In this document: positions 22,788 through 35,302 of the stretch, piece after piece
How the letters are laid out: every line of letters begins with the position of its first letter
Numbering within the stretch: the first letter of the stretch is position 1
NCBI RefSeq assembly: GCF_963678635.1
Contig: NC_087063.1
Coordinates: 44,496,101 to 44,560,100 of the forward strand
Direction of reading: 5' to 3'
DNA length: 64,000 nt
From: Symsagittifera roscoffensis
Lineage: Eukaryota > Xenacoelomorpha > Acoela > Convolutidae
The notes under the pieces: model-generated
Told to the model about the DNA's origin: nothing
The model's database searches: none
The model's input: the letters and a program-made list of their open reading frames with translations, nothing else
Program-made: the position numbers and the translations under genes

Positions 22788-23737
22788 TTTTGTTATAGTT
22801 TTTTTTTGCACATCAACTTATAATTTTGGACGAAAAAAGCGAATGGTCCCGTTGTTCGCTTGCCTGATTTTTTTCTGTCTTACTAAGTTGCTTTTTCTAC
22901 TTTTCTCCATTTGGTTCTACGAAAATTTAATTTGCACGAAAAATGAGCATTCGTGATCCAAATTGAACTTTTAAAGTCAAAATCCACATCCCTAACTTCT
23001 GTCCTATTGAGCAGCTGGCCCAAACCTTTAGTGCAAGTAACTAAACGAAAAATTAGCTTTCTAATTTTTACAATGCCTGTTCATAATGCTTGTTTCAATT
23101 AACGTTTATTTCGATTTTCAGCAAAACTTTTACCAAGACAAAAAGCAAATAATCAGAGCTTTCCTTGATGAAATTATCAGTACTTGGTCTCAAAAAAGTA
23201 CCAATTTAATCCCGGTCTGAAAATGCCAGCGACCTTTATCTGCAAGTTGTTTCTGCAATCCAACGGAAAATTTTTTTTTGTGGCATAAAACCTTCTCGGT
23301 TTAAAAATGGAATCAGTCAGTGAAAAAGTTTAACAAAAATTTAAAAGCTAAAATCCTTTAGCAGATGATAATGACAGACTCAGATTCAACTTAGAAGATC
23401 TTCATAACCAAATATTGCAAACTTCTTAGAAGTTTGCTCTGATTATTTATGCTTGGGATATCTAGAAAATGTTCTGAAATTCGAAGCAAATGATGTCCTA
23501 AAGGGAACTGAAAGCTCATTTAAAAAGATAAAAAGCTGAGTTTGATCTTAATTTGAAAAAATATATTTTTGGCTCTAATCGTAGAAAACAAAAAGCGGTC
23601 GAGTTGTTGTTATTGTGCCCGAGCCATTGGCTTCAGATTGACTACATTGAAATTGTAAGCTAACAAAGGTTTTTGCACATTTTTACTGCAAATTCAGAAT
23701 TGACTAAGTTTTTTAATGTTTCATGTTTTTTTTGCAG

Positions 23738-23970
23738 CAACCGGAAAAAAGTGGACGCCGACAAACCACAAAATGAGCGCCTTGATAAATAAAAAAAACC
23801 GAGCAAACACCGTTTCACTTGCAAAACGCCATCCCCAAGACTCAAGCCCGCCTCTGAGTAATAGCGAGCAGACATCAAAGCTAAAATGTAGTAGGCTCGA
23901 AGAAGAAAATATAAAGAGAGGGACAAAACTTGATGCTTTGGATGTCCAAAACTTCTCCTTTTTCAACTGA
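23738..23970 (+). CDS. Candidate terminal exon, unidentified protein (copy 1)
   Basis: A strong splice acceptor (TTTTTTTTGCAG ending at 23737) precedes an open frame of about 77 residues ending at TGA (23968-23970). It begins ATGKKWTPTNHKM, is basic at first and then Ser/Glu/Lys-rich, without membrane segments. Base composition is less AT-rich than the surroundings, which suggests real coding origin. No family is recognised. It could be the last exon of a host gene or of a transposon gene. No upstream exon was identified, and the duplicate at 27688 is identical in protein. Confidence 0.35.
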
Positions 23971-24877
23971 TAACTATCAAAACTTGTTGTCTAAGCACCA
24001 CCAAGCCGTGATTTTTTGGGAATAAATTCAGACGCCAGTAAAACAGCTAATAAACAGAGCAGTCCAGAATAAATATATGGTATTTCGATCTTGGATATTC
24101 AGCTGAAGACTATAGGTTAGTAATTCGGGACGTTAAAACAATCGAGAACCGGAACAAAGTTACAGCCTCTGCTTGACCTTTAAAAATTGCGAAATTTGCG
24201 TCGTAGGAACAACCAAGAGCACATAGATCAATTCAATTTTAATGCACTTTTGTAATTTATGCCAAAACTAAAAAAAAGACAAAAGGAGAACTTGTTAGAC
24301 TAAGGTCTCCGATCGGCAAAATTTGCCGTAAAGAGTTGCTTGAAGAAACAACAAAAAAAGTGTTCAATATGGTTCTTATCCTCTGAAAAAGTGTTTAACA
24401 AGCCAAAACTCATATAATTTTGCGTATGAGCACTTCAACTTGCGTATGATTTTCTGGATTGCTTAAATAGCTTTCAAAGAAATTCCTGATGCATTTAAAC
24501 TAATGTCAAAAAGAATAATAACTTGTTATTACCAGACGTTCTCCCGACAGCCAAAATGAATTGGATGTTTCTTCTGCTCGTCTACTAGTTTTAACCACGT
24601 TCTTAGCCTCGGCAGTAGAAGCAATTTTGTGGATAAAATTTTTAATGATGCGCTTAATTGCAATTTAAACTTGAAAGTATTGGATTGGTGCCGAAGTAAA
24701 AAGAAACTAAAAAAAACGAACAGTTACTTTTTGAAGTTGCAAACTTGATTTTAAAATTCAAACCAATGAGTGTAATTTAGTTCGTCGCGTTACAGAATAT
24801 GGTTACAAACATCTCGTGCAAACATCCAAAGTAAAAATTATCGAACCAACAAACTCAAAAATGCATTAGGACTTCGA

Positions 24878-25081
24878 TTGGGTTCTAAAATTTGCAAACA
24901 TATTAAATGCGTGCCCACAAAAGCTTCTTCCGTAGATGATTGGCATGACTTTTCTTGCAACAAAAGTGCAGTGAGGTTCTATAGGCGTTTAAAACTTAAT
25001 ATTTTACTAAAGCACCTCTACGGGACCAATCGGAAGCTATCAAACGACTTGACGCTGGTTCCATGGGATGTTGGCAAGTAG
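24878..25081 (+). pseudogene. Small ORF, unidentified (copy 1)
   Basis: A 67-residue frame beginning MGSKICKHIKCVP, with several Cys and a basic C-terminal half (FYRRLKLNILLKHLYG). Composition and codon-like base use differ from the AT-rich flank, and the upstream sequence is open in the same style for a short way, so it may be a remnant of a longer transposon or gene ORF. No family is recognised. An identical copy lies at 28827-29030 through the tandem duplication. Confidence 0.3.
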
Positions 25082-25143
25082 CTATTCTTGAGATACATAA
25101 CGGCAGTAGACAGTAGGTATTTTGCACGACTGGTTTCGACCCT

Positions 25144-25580
25144 CGGATTTAGGGGGGGGCGGGGGGGCGGATGCCTTCCTCCCCCCCCTCAGGGATTCGA
25201 CCCCTTGCCGACCCAAAGGGTCCTCCCTTTGGTACTTTTAAGAAATCCAGTTTTGGCCGACCAGCCGTAAAATTTTTATAAAGGCGCATTCGGCGCCTAT
25301 AAATACTAATTTAAGGGGAAGCGCGCGCCGAAAAAACGCAATTTTTTTGGTCAAAATTTTCCAAAAAGTACCTAAAAATGTGCCTTTTTTGGACTGTTTT
25401 TTCAAAGTTTGATTTTGCCTGCGGCGCAGAAAACTTAGCCAAAAGAGGGACTAAACAGGCTTAGGGAGAGCTCGAAAAAATTAATTCGGTCGACCTAAAA
25501 AAAAGGTCGACAAAAATTTTGAAATTTTTTTGAAAAAACGCCCCCCCCCCCCCTCCGAGAAAATCGTAGATCCGCCCCTG
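25144..25580 (+). mobile_element. 5'-truncated hAT-type MITE
   Basis: Same element as 22344-22787 but missing its first ~6 bases, joined to the end of segment B. It keeps the 3' end ATCCGCCCCTG and the downstream TTTTGTTA half of the original target duplication, showing that it was copied by the segmental duplication and not by transposition. Confidence 0.88.
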
Positions 25581-27687
25581 TTTTGTTATAGTTTTTTTTT
25601 GCACATCAACTTATAATTTTGGACGAAAAAAGCGAATGGTCCCGTTGTTCGCTTGCCTGATTTTTTTCTGTCTTACTAAGTTGCTTTTTCTACTTTTCTC
25701 CATTTGGTTCTACGAAAATTTAATTTGCACGAAAAATGAGCATTCGTGATCCAAATTGAACTTTTAAAGTCAAAATCCACATCCCTAACTTCTGTCCTAT
25801 TGAGCAGCTGGCCCAAACCTTTAGTGCAAGTAACTAAACGAAAAATTAGCTTTCTAATCTATACAATGCCTGTTCATAATGCTTGTTTCAATTAACGTTT
25901 ATTTCGATTTTCAGCAAAACTTTTACCAAGACAAAAAGCAAATAATCAGAGCTTTCCTTGATGAAATTATCAGTACTTGGTCTCAAAAAAGTACCAATTT
26001 AATCCCGGTCTGAAAATGCCAGCGACCTTTATCTGCAAGTTGTTTCTGCAATCCAACGGAAAATTTTTTTTTGTGGCATAAAACCTTCTCGGTTTAAAAA
26101 TGGAATCAGTCAGTGAAAAAGTTTAACAAAAATTTAAAAGCTAAAATCCTTTAGCAGATGATAATGACAGACTCAGATTCAACTTAGAAGATCTTCATAA
26201 CCAAATATTGCAAACTTCTTAGAAGTTTGCTCTGATTATTTATGCTTGGGATATCTAGAAAATGTTCTGAAATTCGAAGCAAATGATGTCCTAAAGGGAA
26301 CTGAAAGCTCATTTAAAAAGATAAAAAGCTGAGTTTGATCTTAATTTGAAAAAATATATTTTTGGCTCTAATCGTAGAAAACAAAAAGCGGTCGAGTTGT
26401 TGTTATTGTGCCCGAGCCATTGGCTTCAGATTGACTACATTGAAATTGTAAGCTAACAAAGGTTTTTGCACATTTTTACTGCATGTTCTGGCTGAAAAGT
26501 CTAAAAAATTTTTGATATTTTAATACCCCACCTACAGACCTGTAGCTATTGTATTCTTTATGAAACAAATCTGATTTTAATGTATTTATTCAGACAAGTC
26601 TCGCATTAAAGAAGATGGCGTTACGAATACTTCGAAGAGAGCTAGTTGTGTCGAGAAAACTATCATGTTAAAGCACTTTTGACCGTGATTCGGATTTCAA
26701 ATAATAATCGAAAAAGTTCTTGAAATTTTGAGAAAAATAGCTTTGACAAAATTCCCTCAGTTATTCAGTTCAGCCTTTTAGTCCTCACTAATTTTAGCGA
26801 TGTTACTTTAAAGTCAAGTAGGTAATTGCCTAATTCAATCGTCCATTCGTAAAAAAAAATTACAGGACGTTTTTTTTCGATATTATTTTAGAACTTGCGA
26901 TCAACATGCGTTATCAAATCAGAGTGTAGATATTTTTCGGGAAAAAAACGAGTTTAAAAAACTGCTTAGCCTAATTGTTGTGATAAACTTATTCAACAGC
27001 TTTGTTTCGTGTAATGTTTGTACCTGTTTGTCCAGCGTTCTTTGAGGAATTTTAGAGATATTTCGGTCAAGTGGCTTTTTGGGAAAAAGGGGAAAATGGA
27101 ACTGGCTTGAAGAGTCTGGTGGGGCACAGCTGGAACTGTTGAGCTCGGGTGAATTGTTCCTTGTTTATAAATTTTGTTGTTTGATTTTAAAGTTTAAACT
27201 AAATGTCTTTTATTTGCTGAGCTATAAAACTCCCACAAATCGGTTGTTATGGATTAGTTCAGTCCCCTAAAGTCCAGTTTAAATCCCTTTTTTTACTCTT
27301 TCGCAACGCCAAGATGAAGAGAAACAAAAAAAATGTACATGCAAAGAGTGCTGATAATCTTCAGGACCGATAAATTGGGTTGGATGTGATTCCTGTTCTA
27401 GCTGGTGCAGTATCAGTTGTGTAAATATTTCTCTTAGCGACTCTTAATTTCACTGTCTTCTATGTGTTGAAGTAAAATTTGTTAATAGAGCAACAATAGG
27501 TAATGATTTAGTGCCAGACAGTTATATTATTTTAGCCATCTTAAATTTCCGATTACTCAAGAGAGTACCAAAAACTTTCTTGTTCACTTGGCTAAAAGTC
27601 TATCGAACAAAACAATTGTCATCTTCTACAATCTAGAGAAAATTCAGAATTGACTAAGTTTTTTAATGTTTCATGTTTTTTTTGCAG

Positions 27688-27920
27688 CAACCGGAAAAAA
27701 GTGGACGCCGACAAACCACAAAATGAGCGCCTTGATAAATAAAAAAAACCGAGCAAACACCGTTTCACTTGCAAAACGCCATCCCCAAGACTCAAGCCCG
27801 CCTCTGAGTAATAGCGAGCAGACATCAAAGCTAAAATGTAGTAGGCTCGAAGAAGAAAATATAAAGAGAGGGACAAAACTTGATGCTTTGGATGTCCAAA
27901 ACTTCTCCTTTTTCAACTGA
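27688..27920 (+). CDS. Candidate terminal exon, unidentified protein (copy 2)
   Basis: Duplicate of the exon-like segment at 23738 with the same acceptor and the same predicted protein from the splice site on. It differs in what lies upstream: here segment C, there segment A directly. If it is a true exon, only one of the two copies can be in its original context, and the adjacency to C makes this one the likelier original. Confidence 0.33.
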
Positions 27921-28826
27921 TAACTATCAAAACTTGTTGTCTAAGCACCACCAAGCCGTGATTTTTTGGGAATAAATTCAGACGCCAGTAAAACAGCTAA
28001 TAAACAGAGCAGTCCAGAATAAATATATGGTATTTCGATCTTGGATATTCAGCTGAAGACTATAGGTTAGTAATTCGGGACGTTAAAACAATCGAGAACC
28101 GGAACAAAGTTACAGCCTCTGCTTGACCTTTAAAAATTGCGAAATTTGCGTCGTAGGAACAACCAAGAGCACATAGATCAATTCAATTTTAATGCACTTT
28201 TGTAATTTATGCCAAAACTAAAAAAAAGACAAAAGGAGAACTTGTTAGACTAAGGTCTCCGATCGGCAAAATTTGCCGTAAAGAGTTGCTTGAAGAAACA
28301 ACAAAAAAAGTGTTCAATATGGTTCTTATCCTCTGAAAAAGTGTTTAACAAGCCAAAACTCATATAATTTTGCGTATGAGCACTTCAACTTGCGTATGAT
28401 TTTCTGGATTGCTTAAATAGCTTCAAAGAAATTCCTGATGCATTTAAACTAATGTCAAAAAGAATAATAACTTGTTATTACCAGACGTTCTCCCGACAGC
28501 CAAAATGAATTGGATGTTTCTTCTGCTCGTCTACTAGTTTTAACCACGTTCTTAGCCTCGGCAGTAGAAGCAATTTTGTGGATAAAATTTTTAATGATGC
28601 GCTTAATTGCAATTTAAACTTGAAAGTATTGGATTGGTGCCGAAGTAAAAAGAAACTAAAAAAAACGAACAGTTACTTTTTGAAGTTGCAAACTTGATTT
28701 TAAAATTCAAACCAATGAGTGTAATTTAGTTCGTCGCGTTACAGAATATGGTTACAAACATCTCGTGCAAACATCCAAAGTAAAAATTATCGAACCAACA
28801 AACTCAAAAATGCATTAGGACTTCGA

Positions 28827-29030
28827 TTGGGTTCTAAAATTTGCAAACATATTAAATGCGTGCCCACAAAAGCTTCTTCCGTAGATGATTGGCATGACTT
28901 TTCTTGCAACAAAAGTGCAGTGAGGTTCTATAGGCGTTTAAAACTTAATATTTTACTAAAGCACCTCTACGGGACCAATCGGAAGCTATCAAACGACTTG
29001 ACGCTGGTTCCATGGGATGTTGGCAAGTAG
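28827..29030 (+). pseudogene. Small ORF, unidentified (copy 2)
   Basis: Identical in protein to the frame at 24878-25081 and duplicated with it. No extra support for function: perfect identity reflects the recent duplication, not selection. Confidence 0.3.
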
Positions 29031-29085
29031 CTATTCTTGAGATACATAACGGCAGTAGACAGTAGGTATTTTGCACGACTGGTTT

Positions 29086-30465
29086 GTAACCCTGGTATGA
29101 CTTCGCTGACGCGGAAGAGCAAATTTAAAAAAGAACCTTATGGATATCTTCTTCAACGGCTAGCTTTTGAGATTCAGGGCGCGGCCGGCCCCAGCACAGA
29201 ATTGTTTCAAAGCAAGCTTTGTTAGAACTTAAGCATATGCACGGATGAATCTATACAATGCAGTTTTTGAAACATTACCTTCCTGGCTATACAATGTTGG
29301 TATTCGGCACACAAATGACAAAAACAACTTTCGACGAGTTTTCTGTTTGCAATACGTAAAAAACTGATTTTTTCTTGTGTTGAGTTACGTGTTGTTATTA
29401 AAAAAACGTAAGCCGTATCAGGATTAATTTTAACCACATCAGCTCCAATTGCCTTCTTTTAAACATATGGTCTTCCACAATTAGTAGGTTACCAGGATTT
29501 TGAATGGAATATGGGATGAAAGGACTCTTGACTCTGGCCTCGGTTACTATGATACTTTTGACCTTCTGATTACCACTCTAATGCAAAACGTGAATCAATT
29601 ATGAAGCTGTCATGCAGCTAATTTGTTCAGTTTCATGAAACTACAAGTTTACCTACTGGGTGGGTACTAGTAATGACAGGATAGTTTCAAGAGAAAATAA
29701 TTTGTTCAGTTTTTTTTACCGAAATATTTTTTCCGGCTCAACATGTGTCTGTTCAAAGACTGTCGTCCTTGTTCTGATTCATGTCATGTTGTTAATTTAC
29801 TTTTAAATTTTTTGCTCGGTTTGTTTGCCGAGAATTGCTGTTTGATAAAATTAGGTATTGTGAAAGTGAAAGGAATTGGGTTTCTTTTTCATTTTTCGTT
29901 AAGACTCTTCGGAAAAATTAAAAAAAAGTTTTGCAAAAAAAAATAATTTTTATGTCAAAACCCACTTACCAGTTTTTAACCTTCTACTTTATAGGTTTGC
30001 TTACTCTTCTGGTCCTTCTTTTTTTTAATTACAGCATTTGAAAAAGATCTGTGGGGGAGTATTTGACCAAAAAAATTGATGTTATTTTTTTTCTAAGTTC
30101 TAACCTTCCGAATCTTTTCCGAAAGTTCTTTTTTGTTCAAGGTGTGAAACGGATTTTTAAAGATCCTTTATATAAGCGGTTAAACCCAAAGTTTTTACCT
30201 TTAAAAAAGTTGCCCTCGGAATGTTCAAATTTTTGGTTGTATAGATCGTTTTTTGATTTTTTAAAATATTTTCTCAACAACTTACCTCCGAAAGCTCAAG
30301 TTATTGGTTCAATTGAAATAACGATTTTTTGGCAGTTACTGTGCAGTATCGGCCACTCTGAAATTTTTATACAAAAAAATATTCCTTTCGGAAAAATCAA
30401 TTTTGAATTTTTTGAGCGTTTGTTTTCTAAATTTTAAGAAAAATACCATAAATAAACTCCCACAT
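29086..30465. other. Unique AT-rich DNA, no gene seen
   Basis: Contains a short GC-rich patch (GGGCGCGGCCGGCCCC near 29177) and a 128-codon + strand frame at 30051-30437 that is Phe/Leu/Lys-rich with poly-T driven codons. It lacks any recognisable domain and is probably non-coding. Confidence 0.5.
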
Positions 30466-31747
30466 CTAAGATTTTGGGTTCAATCCAAAGATCCGTTCGT
30501 CGGAAATTCTTTTGCATAATTGACTACAGCCAAAGTTTTTTGATAGAATATTAAAATCTTCGGAAAAAATCAAACAAAAAAACAGTTTTTGGATAATTTT
30601 TTCCTTCTCTTCACTGATTTGGGCAGAGAAACAACAAACAAATAACTTTTTTTGAAAAAGAAAATTACGCATTTCCTCCCTCATCAGTAAAACAAACTCA
30701 AAAACTACCGAACGCAAACCTCCAATTTTAGCTTTCTTAATATTTTTTAACAATTATGTCCTTCCCCCGGATGGCTTGGCGGAACCCTCCATTGCACGAA
30801 TAAAACGATGTTGAATGCCTTAATGATGAATTCGTAATGAAAAAGGTTGAAATATTCTGGGAACATGATTATTCAAAATATCGATTTGAGCCAGAATGTT
30901 TCTCAAAAATACGAAAAGGTGGCTACTTTTTTTGCGAGAACCTGTCACGCACACAACAGCCGCATTGCACACAAAAAACGGTCGTATGACGGGAAAAAAA
31001 AGAAAATATACTTATTTTTGAAACAGACAGATATAGTTGAAGCTTCCGGACGCAACACGCAGACACAATAAGAAGCTTAATCATGGGAGCAGATGGAACC
31101 GACAGATCCAGTGGAATATTTGGGACAGATCCGAACCTTCCCGTGCAGATGAATTGAGTAAAAAACGACTTCATTTTGGGAGAGGTTGAAGATGGAGGCC
31201 AGGTGCCCAGAGACTTTTTTTAAACCTTTACCATCTTTTAGCTGCTCTAATGCCGTGAACGTATTTAATTTATCGCATTATCAAGAATTTATTTCAGTTA
31301 TGACTATCTCCGGGTGAAGAAAGGTTCAATCAACCTCCAATGGATTTAATTTTCAAATATCATTAAAAGTATCTCTAACTTTGTTTTTTAGCCCTTTTTT
31401 AGTAATGATCACGTCGTCTGAGGATCCGAGACCGATCTATGAGGTTATTTCAGCATGTAAAGAAAAACTAGATGAAATTCATATGATTGATGGCTTAATA
31501 ACCGTATCCTTATGGTCGGCCCCTGGACTGACTGAAAATTAATTGGCTTTGAAAAACGAATAGAATCGAGGCAACTGATGTCAGCTTTTTGTATTCTCCG
31601 TCGCTTTGTAATCTCTGGGCGAATGTTACAGTGTTCTTTCAATTTTTTTTTACTGACGCTTTTTCTTGATTGTGTAGTATCGCAAGTTGTGCAAATCTCC
31701 GCTTGGCGTCTGTGTTGTAAGCGATGATGAATTATTTTTTTTTGCAA
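30466..31747 (-). pseudogene. Fragments of an unidentified minus-strand coding family (copy 1)
   Basis: Two minus-strand ORFs, 31445-31747 (100 residues, with EICTTCDTTQSRKSVSKKKL) and 30466-30753 (95 residues, with KKAKIGG, then LMREEMRNFLFQKKL), align in order with minus-strand translation of 48270-48690 (KLCTTCNTTDKIKIGKKTLK, then GPAKAGG and VMKDRMRNFKKKRL). Conservation of protein phrases between diverged copies on the same strand suggests a former coding sequence with a CxxC motif. Here the two blocks are ~690 bp apart, at 48 kb nearly adjacent. The family is unknown. Confidence 0.4.
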
Positions 31748-32656
31748 TTGATTATTCTAAAAACTGTGAGTTTTTCCCATTCGTCGTTTTTGGCCTAGTT
31801 TCTGTCGGTTCTTTTTTTTGTTTTTTAATTGCGCATATTTTAACTGGTACGAATCGTTTTTATTGTAGAAGGCACGGATTTTAGTTTGGTTCTCATTATA
31901 TTCAAATTATAATTTCTATATATGGCAATTTCATACGATGTCTGATTTTTAAAAAGTTAGTTTTTTTTTCGATTCACAATTTTTTCGGCTGATATTAGTC
32001 AACTTATGTTGTTAAGGTTTCAATAAACCAAAAATTTTGTTCGACAAAATCATTTTTTTGAAAATGCGCGGTTTTGAGTTTTTACTTATAAGAACCGCTC
32101 ACTCTTCTGTGTGCCTGCATACTACCCCAGTCTGTTGTTATTTTACCTCTCTGTTTTCAGCGTCCTACCAGTTTTTTTTTTCCATTTTCTCAAAAACAAC
32201 TCTCCAGAAACTAAGGTTGCGGTTGTATTGGATAGAAAAAGTTGTGGAAAACTCCACTGCCTGCAAAAAATTTACCCCCAAAAGTATGGCCCTCGGTAAA
32301 ATCAAATTTTAATTCTTTGATCTCATTTTGAAACTTTCGGTATTTTTCGGAAACTACCTTCTCTAAGTAACCCATTCTATCTATTGAAACCAAAATCCTA
32401 GAACGGAAACCACAATCACTGAAACCACATTTCAGATTGGAAACCCGTTCAATCCATTGAAACCACAAAATCTTTAATTTTGTGTTTTTTTTCTTGATTT
32501 AGACAATGATGAATCTTTTAAACCAATCTGTGATGATTAATTTTAAATTCTGGTCGTTTTGTGCGGCGCTTGATTTTGCTAAACTTCAAATAGAAAATTT
32601 GAAGAAAACGAAGAAGTTTCTGGGATATTGAAACTCCTGAAACTGAAAAAAGATGA

Positions 32657-34800
32657 TTGGATATCAACCCAACTGACTCATTTTCTCTTCTTACTTTATT
32701 ACTCCCACGAAATGGGGATGTTGAAACTAATTCAGGCCTGTACAAAACAATAGAAGATGTCCACAAAATTTGTATCAATAATGCAAAAAATGTGAAATTT
32801 GTTTGTTTGAATTTTCAAAGTGGTATTGGCAAACGCATGCAGGTAAAAAAAAAATGTTCAGGAAATAGGTGAAAATACGATTTTAGGAATTTTGAAAACA
32901 TTGTTAAAAAAAAGATGATTTGAAGTTCAGGGATTTAGAACCAAAAACATACGCGATGAAAAGATTTGATAGACAACCTTCAATAAAACTAAAACGTGGT
33001 GGTGTTTTGTTGTTTTTACCAATAAAATTCACTCCAAAACTCAGAGAAGTTTACACTTGTTTAAAAAAAGAAATATGAATTATTGTGGGTTGAATCCAAA
33101 TCGAAGATTAACGTTGTGAGAAAAGAGAAAATACTAATAAATTTGTGTTATAATCCAAACAAAACGAATTTCGTTGAATTTTAGAACAATTAACACTCAA
33201 AACTGACAACGCCTTCTCTGTTTGTAACGAGATAAATTTCATGCGTGATTATAACATGAATTAGTTGAACAAATCAGATAAAGAGAATGTGAAATCTATC
33301 ATTACTCGTTACAGGTTAAAATTTTTCTGCCCAATGATGAGACTGGAATCAGTGCTTCGGCAAAGACTCGTATCGATTATCTCATTAATGACTATAAAAC
33401 ATTCGGAAACGAAATTTGCTTTGATACACCTTACATAACGGATCAATTTTCTTCACTTGTTGTGACAAAATAAATTGTGAAAGATCTTGCCGAAAATTAT
33501 TTATACTTTCAACAAAGATAATTACCGTAAATCAGAATTTTGAAAAACTCTTTTCGCTCTTCCGTGCTTTCAGTTATACCAATGCGCAGACGCCCAAACC
33601 AAGTTTTCCTTAATGATAAGTTTAATTTCTAATGCTCTTCACCAACATGCGCCGATCAAAAAAAGTATTCTTGAATTGGGTTAATTTATTGTTTAATGCA
33701 TTAGATGTGCTAAAAATGGAATGCTTTGATTCAGAGTGCAAAAAAACTGCAAAGTAAGCAAGAATCATTTTCAGCTAATTGAAATCAAAATACCAAAGAT
33801 AATTGGCAAAACTAATGTCTGTCGGTGAATAACTGGCCAGCCTAATTAAAGATAAACAAGAAAAACAATCGTTAAGATTCTAATCACTTCTGAACACATT
33901 CCAGTATAAGTAGGATTTTTTCAACCAGGTTCGTGGTTCATGTTCAAGCGGCAGCAGAATTAGAGCGATACAAAAAACTTGAAATTATTCAAATGATAAC
34001 TCAGGATTAAAAAATTGCCAATCTTTTTCATTTATGTCTTCTCAAACTTAGGCGAGTTTTTTTGGCTCTGTTAAGTCTCAACCTTATATTCTAGTTAAGT
34101 CTAAACTGCTACCCTAACACTTTTAGCACACAAAAATGAAGCAATGCTACAATTAACTTCGAGAATTAAAAGTCAAGAAACCTCTGGGACCATCTAACGT
34201 ACCTGCTGGGGCAATAAGTGACGGCCAATCTATATTTGTGACCCAAAATAATTTACTTATTTTGTTATTGATGACTGCATAGATGAGAAAATTTTTCCAT
34301 CTGAACTACAAAAAAGCAAATGTCACACTCTTATTCAAAAAATATGACCCGTTGGATCCAAAAAATATTGCCCTAATCCAAAAACTTGCACATTTTCCAA
34401 AATCTTTGAAAAAGTTATTCATGCTCAAATAACAGCCCATTTGAACAAACATCAAATAACGACGTTTTAGTTTGGATTTCGCAGAAAGTTCTCAACGTAG
34501 GATGCATTGATTTACGTTACAGAAACTATCCGAAAAGAAATACACTCCAAAAGAATTGTTCATGCAGCTTTATTGGATCTTTCAAAGGCATTTGACTCTT
34601 TTTCACATCAAATTTTGAAGAAAAAATTATACTATATGGGATTTTCAATGGAAGAAAATGCTTTAAATAAAAATTTTCTCGATGAATGTGTAAATGTGAA
34701 TCAAGTTTTTTGACTAGACTGATGCTAAAAGGGATATGCCACAAGTCATGGTACTAGGTCTACTATTGTTCAATCTAAATATCAATGATCTGCGAAACTA
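32657..34800 (+). mobile_element. Dead non-LTR retrotransposon (CR1/L2-like), copy 1
   Basis: The 5' part encodes LLLPRNGDVETNSGL, a decayed version of the 2A-like GDVExNPGP motif found near the start of ORFs in several invertebrate non-LTR elements. It is followed by a segment resembling the opening of an AP endonuclease domain. The 3' part (34507-34713) encodes AALLDLSKAFDSFSHQIL, the RT motif A with catalytic Asp, and then a broken motif B (LGLLLFNLNINDL). Many stops and frameshifts occur between. The element breaks off after the RT motif B region, with no 3' end or tail. Confidence 0.82.
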
Positions 34801-35302
34801 AAAATCGCATGAATCGAAATTTTGTTCATTGGCTTTTTCCTGATCTTTCTGTTGGAGGTTTAATCTCTTTCCAGTAGCCTACGATAGAGCTCGTCTATGA
34901 CTGGCCCTACGTATACTTCAGGCAAATCCATCAGTTTGTCGAAATTGTCTATTCTGATTATTAAATTCGACAAATTGATTTCGCAATATTTTCAGGTTCA
35001 AATATTAAGATGATCAATCAGGATCTAAAAACAAGGTCACGACTATCACAACTGTCAATCATTGCTCCAAGTTCATTTTAAATTGTATTTAAAAACAGTC
35101 GATAAGATGATTTTCATCTTAAGATTTATTAAATTCAATTCAGTCCAAAATCTTGGAATCTTGTTATAAAAGTTGACAATCCAAACTTTCGATCTATTCC
35201 TAAAGATATTGTTTCAGCATTCTCTGTCAATAACACTTTCAAACCGAAGATCCTAATAACGTTACAACAATACACAGAACACATGTTACACTCGATCTTT
35301 AC

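Larger units (their letters stand above)
22350..25136 (+). repeat. Tandem duplication copy 1 (segments A and B)
   Basis: Segment A (22350-23690) recurs at 25144-26483 and segment B (23691-25136) at 27641-29085, with only a handful of differences. In copy 1 A and B are contiguous. In copy 2 they are separated by 1157 bp (segment C). The left limit lies at the 5' end of the hAT-type MITE, so the duplication joined the end of B to the MITE. The near-identity says it is recent, or an assembly duplication. Confidence 0.92.
25144..29085 (+). repeat. Tandem duplication copy 2 (segments A', C and B')
   Basis: 3.94-kb unit of order A' (25144-26483), C (26484-27640) and B' (27641-29085). Its left end is inside the MITE, which lacks its first few bases here. 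B' continues into unique sequence at 29086, where copy 1 instead jumps into the MITE, so the ancestral order was A-C-B and copy 1 probably lost C. C has no inverted ends or target duplication, which argues against it being an inserted transposon. Confidence 0.9.

Noticed and set aside
26484-27640. Segment C as a transposon insertion
   Set aside because: No inverted ends or target duplication, and the ancestral order A-C-B explains the pattern by deletion from copy 1.
30051-30437. 128-codon + strand ORF as a gene
   Set aside because: Built from poly-T/poly-A driven Phe/Lys/Leu codons, without a domain, homologous copy or splice context.
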